Source: Tillandsia leiboldiana (Eukaryota > Streptophyta > Magnoliopsida > Poales > Bromeliaceae). Taken from it: a stretch of 64,000 nucleotides of DNA. Made by a program: the position numbers and the translations under genes. Of this stretch, positions 9,012 through 20,205 are shown piece by piece (within the stretch, counting starts at the first letter, position 1; each line of letters begins with the position of its first letter). Under the pieces are notes generated by a model. That model did no database searches. It was not told the origin of the DNA and saw only the letters and a program-made list of their open reading frames with translations. The stretch spans positions 17,184,484 to 17,248,483 of the forward strand of contig CM055066.1 of NCBI GenBank assembly GCA_029204045.2, read 5' to 3'.

Positions 9012-12000
9012 TCAATCCTGGTTCGCGGTGAAGAGATAGGGATAGCCCTCCCTCATCTTCGACTCCAGCTCCCACGTCGCTTCCCGCTCCTCGTGGTTGT
9101 TCCAGAGCACCTTCACATAGGGGATGACTCGGTTTCGAAGCGTCTTGCTTTCTCTTGCTAGGATTCGCACAGGGGTTTCCTCGAAGCTTAGGTCCTCCCT
9201 CAGTTCGAGTGTCGAGACGTCCAGGACAGGCGACGGGTCGGGGAGGTATTTCTTGAGCATCGAAACGTGGAACACGTCGTGAATCCGGTTGAGGTTCGGT
9301 GGTAGGGCAAGGCGGTAAGCCACTGGGCCAATCCGCTCCAAGATCTCGAATGGCCCCACAAACCGCGGGCTCAGCTTGCCTTTTAACCCGAATTGCTTGA
9401 TTCCCCTGGACGGCGAGACCCGCAAAAACACGTGTTCTCCCACCTGGAACTCTAAGTCGCGGCGTCTCCGATCCGCGTAGCTTTTTCGTCGACTCTGGGC
9501 GGTTAGTAAGCGCTGTCTGATGAGGCGCACCTTCTCTTCTGTTTCTTCCACCAAATCGGGTCCCAAGAACTTCCGTTCTCCCAAGTCGTCCCAACAGATC
9601 GGGGATCGGCAGCGTCTCCCGTATAAGGCTTCGTAGGGTGCCATCTGGATGCTGGCCTGGTGGCTATTGTTGTAAGCAAATTCTACAAGTGGCAGGTAAC
9701 GCTCCCAACCGACTCCCCAATCGAGTACACAAGCCCGAAGCAGGTCCTCTAGCGTCTGTATCACTCGCTCCGACTACCCGTCTGTCTGAGGGTGGAAGGC
9801 TGTGCTGAACTGCAATTTAGTCCCCAAGGCTCGTTGCAGACTCTGCCAAAACTTTGAGACGAAACGCGTGTCTCTGTCTGATGTGATCAATGCCGGTACT
9901 CCATGCAGTCTCACAATCTCGCTGAGGTAGACTTGAGCCAACCGCTCTCTGGTCCAGGTTGTGTGAATCGGCAGGAAGTGCGCTGACTTGGTTAGCCGGT
10001 CCACCACGACCCATATTGTGTCATGTCCTTGCTGTGAACGTGGGAACCCGGTGACAAAGTCCATGGTGATATGATCCCACTTCCACTCTGGTACCGGTAA
10101 GGGTTGTAACTTTCCGCCGGCCGTTGATGTTCCGCCTTTATCTGTTGACACACCAGGCAATGAGCTACATATCGAGTCACATCCCTCTTCATCTTGGGCC
10201 ACCAGAAGGTCTGCTTGAGGTCCCTGTACATCTTTGTGCCTCCTGGATGCGCTGCATAAGGGGCGCTGTGTGCCTCAGATAGGATTTCCTTCTTCAATTC
10301 CGGGGTATCCGGCACGCAATTCCGCCCGCGGAACCGTAGAGTGCCGTCGCCTTCCACTGAAAAGTCACCTTCCTGATCCGGTGAGATCTTGTCTCTTACG
10401 AGCTGTAAGTGCGAGTCCGCCTGCTGTCCCTTTCGAATCTTCTCGAGCAGTGTTGGCTTGACCACCAAAGTTAGAAGTTGCGCAACCGTGCCTGCTGGCA
10501 CTACTTCCAACCCTAGTCGTGAGAATTCCGCGATCAAGTTGCTCTGCTCAGTTATCGCGCCTCCAGACACCCCTTCTTGCTGCCCCTTCCTGCTCAAAGC
10601 GTCTGCCACCACGTTTGTTTTCCCGGGGTGGTATTGAATTGTCAGATCGTAATCTTTCAATAATTCAAGCCACCGCCTCTGTCGCAGATTTAGTTCTTTT
10701 TGGGTGAACAGGTACTTAAGACTTTGATGGTCCGAGAAGACGTTACAGTGGACACCAAAGAGGTAGTGTCTCCATAACTTTAGAATGAAGACCACTGCAG
10801 CCAGCTCCAAATCATGTATCGGGTAGTTCTTTTCGTAATCCTTCAGTTGCCTGGAAGCATAGGCTATTACTTTCCCGTGTTGCATCAGTACACCCCCAAG
10901 GCCGATCCTGGATGCGTCGCAGTACACTTCATAATCCTCTCCGGGTGTCGGTAGTACAAGTATTAGTGCCCTGGTTAGCCTTCTTTTGAGTTCTTCGAAG
11001 CTCTCCTGGCATTTAGTCGTCCATAGAAACTTTTCCCCTTTTCTGGTCAACCGGTTCAGAGGGGCGGCTATCTTCGAGAAGCCCTCGACGAAGCGTCGGT
11101 AGTACCCTGCCAGGCCCAAGAAACTGCGGATCTCCGTCACGGTGGTTGGCGGCTGCCAGCTGAGTACCGATTCCACCTTCTTGGGGTCCACTGCGGTCCC
11201 TTCCGCCGAAATCACATGTCCTAGGAAGCCCACTTCGCGCAGCCAAAATTCACATTTCTTGAGCTTGGCGAACAGTTTCTGTTCCCGGAGAGTCTGGAGA
11301 ATCGTGCACAAATGGTCCTCGTGCTCCTCGTCGGTGGTCGAATAGATCAGGATGTCGTCGATGAAGACCACCACAAACCGATCAACATAGGGCCTGAAGA
11401 TACGGTTCATCATATCCATAAACACTGCGGGGGCGTTCGTTAGTCCGAAAGGCATGACCGTAAATTCATAGTGGCCGTATCGGGTTCGGAAGGCAGTCTT
11501 TGGGATGTCCTCGTCCCGAACCCGGAGCTGGTGGTAGCCCGATTTCAGATCAATTTTGGAGAAGACCGTCGCTCCCCGCAGTTGGTCGAAGAGATCGTCG
11601 ATCCTGGGCAGGGGATATTTGTTCTTCACTGTAACCTTGTTGATCCCCCTGTAGTCGATGCGGAGTCTTAGGCTCCCGTCTTTCTTTCGTACAAATAGTA
11701 CTGGTGCGCCCCAGGGCGACACGCTCGGTCTGATAAAACCTTTGTCCAAAAGGTCTTCAAGTTGTGCCTTGAGCTCCTTCAATTCCACAAAGGCCATTCG
11801 GTAGGGCGCCTTCGTAATAGGCTGTGTACCCGGTAGGAGTTCGATAGGGAACACCACTTCTCGTTCAGGAGGCATCCCGGGTAGCTCCGTCGGGAAAACG
11901 TCGGGAAAGTCCTTCACCACCGCAATGTCTGACGGTGTCTCCGAGGGTCGGGCGATCAGGTCCACCGTCGCCAAGTAGGCTACACACCCACCCTCTATTA

Positions 12001-12151
12001 GTCTTCTGGCCCTTGCCGCTGAGATGACCGCAGGGAAGGTAGTACTTTTGCACGCCAGGTACACGTGCTCAGGGAAACCCGGTTCTTGTAGCCGCACCTG
12101 CCTTTTCTCGCAGTCGACTGGCTCTCGACAATCTATTGCCCCTCCAAGCAC
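9012..12151 (-). pseudogene. pol: E1 Ty3/gypsy (Tekay/Del-type chromovirus) pol, two lesions
   Basis: The first frame (9992-12151, 719 codons) starts just after the protease. It carries reverse transcriptase (VFSKIDLKSGYHQ near residue 200, FIDD near 262), RNase H (YCDAS, FSDHQSLKYL) and the integrase zinc-binding HHCC region. A frameshift near 10100 leads to the integrase core frame (9774-10202, with TMDFVTGF and ITSDRDTRF). A TAG at about 9774 splits it from the last frame (9012-9764), which has the catalytic Glu after SERV and a chromodomain-like end (VKVLWNNHEEREATWELE). These enzymes copy element RNA to DNA and integrate it. The protein would not be made intact. Gag and protease are missing upstream. 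Confidence 0.92.
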
Positions 12152-13035
12152 CGTGCACTGAAACGAGCTGCATACCCCCAGACCAAGCGATCACATTTCC
12201 AACTAGGAGTATTCTAATCTCTAGGTCCGCTCAACCAAAAATCGAGCCCAAACGAACAAGATTTGCTAGCTCCGGGAGTCTCCTTTCTCAACCCAGAGGA
12301 GAACCCCAAGACCCCATCTCGACGATTTCTACCACCATCGCAGTGTCTATAGCAAAAAGCTGAACTAGGGGTAACAACCGTAGGGGAAGAATCCACATTC
12401 CCACCCATACCTTGTCCAAGATACAAAAGAATCGGCCGACTATCTGCTGTAACCTAAAACCAGTAGACCTAGAAGGTACAAAATTAGACAAGAGGCTACC
12501 CAGTTACTCACGACCGACAAAACGGCCGACTCACCAACAAATACCGGCGGATTACTCTACCACCAGTCGCCGTTACTAACGATGACCAGCATGTTGGCGG
12601 AGGAAGGGGGTTCGGAAAACAAAAGCCGGCGCAACGATCCGCTGTGTTAACAGGCGCACCAAGTGCATGAACACCGTCAGCAGGCCCACCGTGTCCCGTG
12701 CTGGTTGCTCAATCCATGAATTTCCAGCAACCATCAAGACCCCGGTGGCAGCCGGCCTCGACCCCAGCCTCCACAACAACACGACTACACATGCACGACA
12801 ACCGAGCTAAACCGAGAAACAAAACTTAACCCGTACACACACACAACACAAGTAAGTTCTAGCCTCCGCTAGGATAGCACTCAAACAACTATCGAGAAAA
12901 GGGGCCTATACTTTCCCCCCGCTCCCCCGATCACTCTCATTCTACGCTTCCATGCCTTATTCATTTCATTCATTTGTAGCTAAGTGTGGTATCTCCGTGG
13001 ATGTTGGGCCGTCACTGTTGTGATTAATGCAAAGT
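12152..13035 (-). other. E1 leader region without gag
   Basis: Nearly 0.9 kb separates pol from the primer-binding site. No gag capsid motif, CCHC knuckle or protease DTGA motif is found in any minus frame. The ORFs of 60-75 codons look random. E1 has therefore lost gag and protease and could move only with help. Confidence 0.65.
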
Positions 13036-13046
13036 CTCTGATACCA
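13036..13046 (-). other. E1 primer-binding site (tRNA-iMet)
   Basis: The minus strand reads TGGTATCAGAG, eight bases from the LTR end at 13055. Confidence 0.85.
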
Positions 13047-13901
13047 TCTTAATCTGTCACGCCCCGGGGGTTTTATTTTAGCGGAAACGATACACAAAAG
13101 TAAGCGTAAGGCGCGTACAAAATTTTTTTGTTAAAAACTTCCTTCCCCGGCGCGTGCCCAGACCCGCCGCATATACAGATTTACTCGAAAATCGGGCAGA
13201 GTCTCCTCTGTATATGCACGGCGTCGCGGCTATTACAACAGTCAAACACAAGCAATCATTTTCCATTTAATCGCAACAGTTCGGGGATCTAACTGTGCAT
13301 GAAGACTAAACAATGCCCGTGGCCAGTCAAGTTGAAAGGATAAACTCACCGTTTTGAAAACAGGCCCACACGGCCTTAGGTTTCGAAAACAGATTTGGAA
13401 AACGGCATAAATCCACAAGGTTTGGAAAACGGGCCCACCCGACCCTAGATTTTTGAAAACAGTTTTCGAAGTCCTTTTTCTCTTGATTTCTAGTTGGTTT
13501 GTTTAGAAAACGGCCAAACGGGAATAATAAAGGAAACAGTAGTGCATATCCAGAATGAAAGTAATCAACATCCACACGACCCCACAAGGGTATCGAGAAC
13601 CACACAGTAACCTACAATACCAAATGAAATGCAGAGCAAATAAAGAAAAAGGCAGACTAGGGCTCCCACAGCCCGACTGCTCCCACCTCGGCCTCACCGT
13701 CGCCTACCCCTCACCACTGGAGGTACCTGTCACAGAGTGGGTAGTCAGCGACACTATCATGATGAAACATACTAAAGCAGTAAAGTAATACTAAGCCACA
13801 AAAGTAAGACTAGCCGGAGCAACCACTCTACTCATAAAGGTAACTCTCAACCACCTGTACCACCTATGACACCTGTAACCCCGGTAACACCTGTAACACC
13901 T

Positions 13902-13969
13902 GACCTCGTCGGGCACCAATCCCGGCAGGTCGCACACCTGACCTCGTCGGGCACCAATCCCGACAGGTC
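13902..13969 (-). repeat. 38-bp tandem hairpin repeat, two units
   Basis: Two units (from 13902 and 13940) each form GACCT-C-GTCGGG / CCCGRC-AGGTC stems around a CACCAAT loop. The first has one G-T pair. An imperfect extension lies upstream. Confidence 0.6.
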
Positions 13970-14451
13970 GCACCGCTCACACCATGGTGCCTCGAACCCC
14001 ACGCCTACGGGGGCCCCACTACATCCCCTCGTGGGTAACACGGGTTGTAGACCGCCTTTCCGGAAAAGAGCACCCTTTGCGGTGGCCAGACCGCGGGTGC
14101 GCGTGTCGCAACTTGAGCATAGTAACCAAGACACGGGGTAATATAGTAAATCATAGAAACCGTCAGTGTTAGTACCGATTAACATTTAATTGACATCCCT
14201 TTCGGAATACTAACACTATACTAAGCCTCGACTGAAAACCCACCTTTTCATTGTCGCGCTCCTGACCGATGCTAGGTTCTCCCGCGTCTCGGGGTGCCCT
14301 CCCGGACCTACAAGAACCTGTCATACAGGAGTCAGTAATTCAAGACTCCGCAAGATTAAAGACTAGAACACCCGGCGCCCCCCCCCCCCCTCGCGCACAA
14401 GCCGTACACGTACGCGCCCGGCCCCGCGCGGCTGGGCGGCGTACCACCTGC

Positions 14452-14596
14452 GTGCGGCGCCGCCCGCATGCGGCGCTGCCCGTATGCGGGAGCATGCGGC
14501 GCCGCCCGCATGCGGCGCGGCCCGCATGCGGATGCACGCGGCGCCGCCCTCATGCGGCGCCGCCCGCATGCGGCGCCGCCCGCATGCGTGGCTCCA
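14452..14596 (+). repeat. GCATGCGG/GGCGCC palindromic minisatellite
   Basis: Repeated units of about 15-30 bp around GCATGCGGCGCCGCCC, rich in the palindromes GCATGC and GGCGCC. Shorter versions lie at 8157-8240 and in the related LTR at 28921-29044. Copy number accounts for most of the length difference between the two E1 LTRs. Confidence 0.8.
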
Positions 14597-15782
14597 TGCG
14601 TGCCGGCTCCGGTGACGACGCCGACTCCGATGACGGCGCCGACCCTCCTCCTCCCTTTTTGCCTAAGAGAACCAAAAAAAACCCAATCAAGAACCCTAAG
14701 CTATGCTCACCTTGGTTTCGTCGGCTAGGGTTGATCTAGGGGATGATCGTCCTGTTCTTGCGTGCCCGGTAACGAAGGGTATGCCGGCGATCTTCCCTCT
14801 CCTCACCCGCTCCGCCTTGATTCTCCACTCGATCGGTTGGGAAAAAGAAAGGTTGGGGAAGTGGGTTCCTCCTTGCGCTTGGGGTTGCGTACGCCTAAGG
14901 TGAGGGAAGTTGTAGGGAGTTGTAACCGTCGTACCCCTGTTTCCCCACGACAGGAAAAAGGCGGGAGCGGTTAGGATGGCGGGAGCGATTAGGATGAGGA
15001 ATGGGAATGAACCCATTTCAAGTCAAAAGCAGGTAATAAGTCGGGTGCGAACCAGGGTCCGGTCCGCCTGAAAAACCGTACTGACCACCTGAACCGCTAG
15101 CCACCTTCCGAAATTTATTCCGGGAGATTCCGGCGTCGGAATTCAAAACCGACTGCGCCGCCGTTCTCCGTTTCGCGAGCTTTATTGTCTAAAAATATCC
15201 GCGAGCCCCGACGGTCTGCCCGGAAACAAGGAATTATTAGATCACCCTCTGGCCCCCGAAACGAATTGCGAAATAAAGAAAACCAAAAGTAGACCCAAAA
15301 ACATTTTAACCCAGCGGCTACTACAGGAGCACGGCGGGCAGTGGTGGAGCAAGGCAGCGCACCGGCGCGGGCAGCGCGGAGGCGCGCGGGCAGGCGCGCG
15401 GGTAGGTGCGCGGTCCACGGGGCCGGCGTGCACCGACGGCAGGACACGTAGCGGGCAACGATTGGACGGTGCTGTGGACCCGGTTCACAGAACGACTGCG
15501 GGGCGCCTCGGGCTGCGTGCCTGGCAGGGTGGCAGGCGGCGCGCGCACGTGGGCGCGTCAGCGGCACGCTGACCGGGTGCGCGCCACGTGTCGATCTCCG
15601 CGGGTGGCCACGCGGCGCGGTGTGAGCGGCGGATTTTGGCTGTCGCCTGTTCGGGGCGACGTGGCGCTCCTCGGGCGTTCCGGGCGCTCGTCGCGGGCCG
15701 GCCCGTAGGGCTTTCGGGCGCCCGAAATCGGCCTTGCGCCCGAAAGTTGGGACAAATCCGGTATTTTCGGATTTATCGTTTT

Positions 15783-15800
15783 GGGCCTATAAATAGGCCC
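15783..15800 (+). promoter_or_regulatory. LTR TATA box inside an inverted repeat
   Basis: TATAAATA at 15788-15795 lies between arms GGGCCTA and TAGGCCC. Related boxes are at 19512-19519 (minus), 31499-31506 (minus) and 39997-40004 (minus). The position, after the GC-rich block and before CT-rich leader, fits the U3/R boundary. Confidence 0.7.
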
Positions 15801-17216
15801 TGTTCAAGCCTGAATAGCTCTTTCCCTGTACCTTTTCTTCCACAGCCACCTTCACAAGAATTCTTCTTCTCCCAGAGCCGGTTCCATCTGCAGATTCTAG
15901 GATTTTTCTGCAACACGCATCCCAAGGTTTTCATTTTTACGGCGCGGCGCGACGCTCGTTGGTTTGTGATCTTCTTCGTCGCGTTTTGGTACGAGGACTC
16001 CCCCGGCTTACTCCGACCACCGATTTAGGTGATTCTTGCGCCGTTGGGTTCTCGACAGGTAGGGCTACGATCTTCGCGATTTGAGTTTCCCCACGTTTCG
16101 AGCTTATCTTGGATTTCCCCGAGCATTCTTTTGACCCTTTTTCTTGGGCGGAGTTTTGGATAGTGCCACAGTGTTTCTGCGATATCTTTGCGCACAGGCG
16201 TCGGATTGAGGCGTACCAAAAGGCGTTTTTATCTACACAGCGCAACGAACATTCTCAAATTTTCCTGGATTTTTCTGGATTTTTCCCGAAGGTGAAAAAG
16301 GCATTATTTTCAGTGTTAGGTGCTACAGATTTCTGTACAGAGTTCTTTGGGGTGTTTCCCTTGCAGAATTTATATCTCAGTGTAGGAAACTCGGATTTGA
16401 ACGTGCAGGTACTCGTTTCGACCGGCTCGTCGCGAGGATCGTGACGGTATTTTTTTGGGAAATTTTCGAGTAGGACTCGCAGGTGAAAACAGGGCAACTC
16501 TGGACTGATGTGTTTTGGACAGATTTTTGTGGAGCATTGTATGTTTAAATTTTGTATGTTCTTTTGGGGTATGTTGTGCAGTGTTGTGGTGACTGTTTGG
16601 ACCGAGCGTTGATTTCACCTTTGGGCAGGGAAATAGCGCTCCAGGTGGGTGGTTGTTGCTTACCTCTATTTTGACATGCTCACTAGGATTATTAGAGTGA
16701 TCTCCTTATGTTAGGATTATTGATTAACAAGTGGGGATGGAACTTATGCATGCTGGTTTGGACTTATGGTTGGCTATGTTAGCGGTTAACTTTGCATGTG
16801 GAATTGAATCTTAAATTGGGATAATTAAAGTACCTTGATGGTTAGTACTATTTGAGGATTTTATGACATGCATAGGTGGATAGTAATGCTTTATTATGGA
16901 ATATGGATTATAGACATGTGTGGTTGGATAATATTTTAGCATGATGGTTATATCTATGCGGAGCTATTAATTGTTACACATGTGGAACCACTATTGGTCA
17001 CCTTTTCTTTTATCTTCCTTGAGGACATATGCATGCTTGTATGGACATCTAGATAGGCCATTTCTTATCGCTACACTATCATGTTGGAACTTGACTTAGG
17101 AGAAACCATGTTTGCTTCTTTTCTCCTTTTCGTTAGTCGGGTGGTTCTTGTTGCTCGGGTTTGAGCAGGGGTTTGGGATGGTGTTGCCGGGGCCTGGATT
17201 GTGGATTATGGGTTTT

Positions 17217-17550
17217 GGCGGCGATCGCGGATATTGGGCGGTTGACCGGATGTCGGTTATAGGACATCGGTGTTAGGGCATGATTATGGACTAGAGGGCT
17301 TTGTGGCAACCGCGGATTTTGGGCGGTTGACCAGATACATATTATTTTTACCCGATTTGGATTGGAGAATTATAGCAGCTACCGCGGATATTAGGCGGTT
17401 GACCGGATGTCGGATGTGGGACATGATTGTGATTGTGGGTTATTCCGGCGACCGTGGATATTGGGCGGTTGACCAGAGGTCGGTTGTGAGACTTGGTTGT
17501 GGATTGTGAGGTATTGCGGCGATCACGGATTTTGGGCGATTGACCGGATG
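17217..17550 (+). repeat. Irregular array of ACCGCGGAT...GGGCGGTTGACCGG units
   Basis: Five copies of a roughly 30-bp core, spaced 70-85 bp. Several form a stem such as AACCGC/GCGGTT (17308-17313 and 17323-17328). Single copies occur at the same place in the LTRs at 44290 and 61860. Confidence 0.65.
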
Positions 17551-17754
17551 ATCACTTATGCATCAGATTGGGGATCAGTTTTCTTTTAGTGGAGGGGTGT
17601 GTTCCACTGGGGTTTTATATTGATCCAGTCCTGCTTTTGATACTTATCACACCAGCGCGGTTATTGCCCGGCGATGCTTTCCTCGTGTGGGTCGCTCCCC
17701 TCGAGATCCCCTCCGGAGGCTGGGGCCAGACAGTTATTGACAGTTTTGCCATCA

Positions 17755-17836
17755 CATCGGCGCGGCTTATTTGCCCGATGATGAGGGCGACAGCAGGAGT
17801 TTTGCTATCACATCGGCGCGGTTTATTTGCCCGATG
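17755..17836 (+). repeat. 56-bp tandem hairpin repeat, two units
   Basis: CATCGG (17755 and 17811) pairs with CCGATG (17775 and 17831) around a GCGGYTTATTTGC-type loop. A degenerate earlier unit lies near 17652. Confidence 0.6.
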
Positions 17837-18434
17837 ATGAGGGCGGTACAGATTGGGTCCATCTGGGACGGTCGGTTACTGTTGCATACGGTTATTCCAG
17901 TCTAGGACTACATTTTAGAGGCATAGTAGTGGTAGTTTCTTTTCTTCAGCAGTCATTATTGCTTACCACACTTCTTTCCTTTTTGCCTCTGGTAGACCTA
18001 GTGGGTGTGTCAGAGTTTGAGGTTTTACCCACTAGGGGAGGCTACTGGTTTACTAGTAGTTCTCACCCCCATTCTTCTTTCCTCTTTTTCTTCTCCCTTG
18101 TTTTGCAGTGTCTTCTGCGGGTGCTTCTGGGCTTTCAGCGTCGGGTCGAGGAGAGAGGACGGCTGATTAGATAGATCTCGAGGCAGGATGAGCGAGTTAG
18201 CTGGACTGTTGGTGTACCCATGTTTCCTCAGACGGTTGTACTTTTACTTTTGGGAGTGGCTATTGCCAGCAGGTTGTATTTATTTCGGGTGAGCTGGGAG
18301 AGACAGATGTATCATTTATACAGATGTATTGTATTTTATTTCCAGCTTCAGTCTGAAATGTATTAGTTTTAGTTCAGCTCTGTTTTTATTGCTCTTTTAT
18401 TATTATCTCTTATATCTAAGCAGGTTTGACGCTT

Positions 18435-18503
18435 CGTGTACGCGGGAAATACCGTGTGCACGGCGGATCTGCAGACGGGCCCGGGTTTCGGTTTACACCC
18501 GGG
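18435..18503 (+). repeat. Paired terminal hairpins of the LTR 3' end, class-alpha copy
   Basis: Hairpin c pairs 18435-18445 with 18452-18462 (11 bp, two wobbles, loop GAAATA). Hairpin d is CCCGGGT/ACCCGGG (18480-18486 and 18497-18503). Between them lies the conserved GGCGGATCTG; GACGCTTCG precedes. Confidence 0.75.
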
Positions 18504-18511
18504 GCGTGACA

Positions 18512-20205
18512 CCATATGTCCAAACAAGCATGCATAAGTTCCATCGCCACTTGTTAATCAATAATCCTAACATAAGGAGATCACTCTAATAATCCTAGTG
18601 AGCATGTCAAAATAGAGGTAAGCAACAACCACCCACCTGGACACGTGCAATCCTCAGCTGTAAAATCTCCTCGCTGTCAAAAATCCCTTTTCCACGCCAA
18701 ACGCCCAAACAGATAAACCGCCGCGATCACTGTTCACAATTACCCCAAAACATACAATTAAGCACACATGCACCCAAAAACATGCTGTCCCGGAATTCAG
18801 TCCCAAAGTTGTGCCTTTTTCACCTGCGAGTTCTGCACAAAAAATTCCCAAAAAAATACCGTCGCGATCCTCGCGACGAGCCGGTCGAAACGAGTACCTG
18901 CACGTTAAAATCCGAGTTTCCCACACTGAGATACAAATTCGACAAGGGAACCACCCCAAAATAACCCAGTCTCAAAATCTGTAGCACAAGGTTCAGTAAA
19001 CAGGGATTTTTCACCTTCGGGAGTTATTCAGAAAAATCCTAGAAAATTCGAGGTTGTTCCTTGCGCTATGTAGATGAAAAACGCCTCTGGCACGCCTCAA
19101 TCCGACGCCTGTGCGCAAAGATATCGCCGAAATACCACAGTGCTGTCCAAAACTCCGCCTAAGAAAAAGGGTCAAATGAAAGCTCAGGAAACTCCAAGAT
19201 AAACTCGAAACGAGGAGAAACTCAAATCATGAAGATCATATCCCTACCTGTCGTGAAGCCAACGGCGAAAAAATCGACAAAATCGGTGGTCGGAGTATGC
19301 CGGGGGAGTCCTCGCACCCAAATCGCAACGAAGGAGACCACAAATGAACGAGCGTCGCGCTGCGCCGTAAAAATGGAAACCTCGGGATGCGTGCCGCGAA
19401 AAAATCCAGGAATCTGCAGATGGAACCAGCTCTGGAAGAGGAGGAAATCTCGTGAAGGTTGCACTGAGGGAAGAGGAGCAGGAAAAGAGATAGAAGCTGC
19501 TGTTCTTGGCCTATTTATAGGCTGGGAAAACGATCCACTTAATTCCCATTGTGTCCCTCGATTCGGGCGCCACACGGGATTCGGGCGCCCGAATCCGTTG
19601 CGCGGCTCCAAACGTCGTGCGCCCAAAACAGCCACACAATGCCACATAGCCACAAAACAGCGGACAGCCAAAGGGGCCACCCGCCGCGCGCCACGTGGCC
19701 CACCCGGCTGCTGACGCGTGGCGCGCACCCGGTCAGCGCGCCGCTGGCGCGCCTGCGTGTGCCGCCTACCACCCTGCCAGGCACGCAGCCCGAGGCGCCC
19801 CGGTGCACCTCCGTGGACCCAGCCTTCATGAGCCAGCCAACCAAAATCAGCCACGTGTCCCGCCGGTCCACCATGCACCCCGCGCCCTCCGTAGACCGCG
19901 CCCCGCGGACCGGCCCACTCCTGAGCCGCCACGCGTCCAGCCCCCGGTGCACCCCGGCCAAGACTTGAAAAACGCGCTTTTGCATCCGGACTCCAAAAAA
20001 TACAAGTAGGTAGTCCATTTTCACCATTTTCGCGCGCCGAATCCAAATCCGGTGTTTGATTTGCCAAATTCTAACTCTAAAAATTGCCTAAGGCATCCGG
20101 AAAGGTGTTCCTTGGTCCAAACTTGGCGCTGAGTCCATTTTTAATTTCCGCTTCGCGCGAAACTACATCTAAACATCCAAGGTGGTCCTCCGATCACTCA
20201 CGTGA
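18512..20205 (-). mobile_element. Gypsy class-alpha LTR fragment, minus strand, both ends missing
   Basis: Its minus strand runs from about 120 bp inside the LTR (near 20205) through the GC-rich block, a TATA box (19512-19519) and the leader. It stops at the point matching 16760 in the neighbouring plus-strand LTR. Both neighbours begin or end exactly at their own LTR termini (18511 and 20206), so two later insertions cut it. ORFs at 19222-20067 lie in its GC-rich block and are not genes. Confidence 0.75.

Larger units (their letters stand above)
13055..15325 (-). mobile_element. E1 5' LTR (class gamma), complete, 2271 bp
   Basis: In element orientation it runs from TGTAGTAGCC (15325 leftward) to GGGGCGTGACA (13055), bounded by the primer-binding site. 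It contains a 38-bp tandem hairpin repeat, a poly-C run near 14383 and a GC-rich GCATGCGG minisatellite. Its right flank is the inside of a class-alpha LTR (15326 onward), its insertion target. Confidence 0.9.
15326..18511 (+). mobile_element. Gypsy class-alpha LTR, 5' part removed by E1 insertion
   Basis: It enters at the GC-rich block of the LTR. It then shows a TATA box at 15788, the GGCGCGGCGCGACGCTCGTT block, the ATCTTTGCGCACAGGCGTCGG block, tandem hairpins and the terminal GGGGCGTGACA at 18511. No primer-binding site follows, so it is a 3' or solo LTR; next comes another LTR in reverse orientation. E1 sits at its left edge. The missing 5' part is not seen elsewhere in the window. Confidence 0.8.

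Noticed and set aside
1285..15330. GGAGC at 1285-1289 and at 15326-15330 as a target duplication of one large element
   Set aside because: The LTRs next to these sites are of different classes and opposite orientation; a 5-bp match is likely chance.
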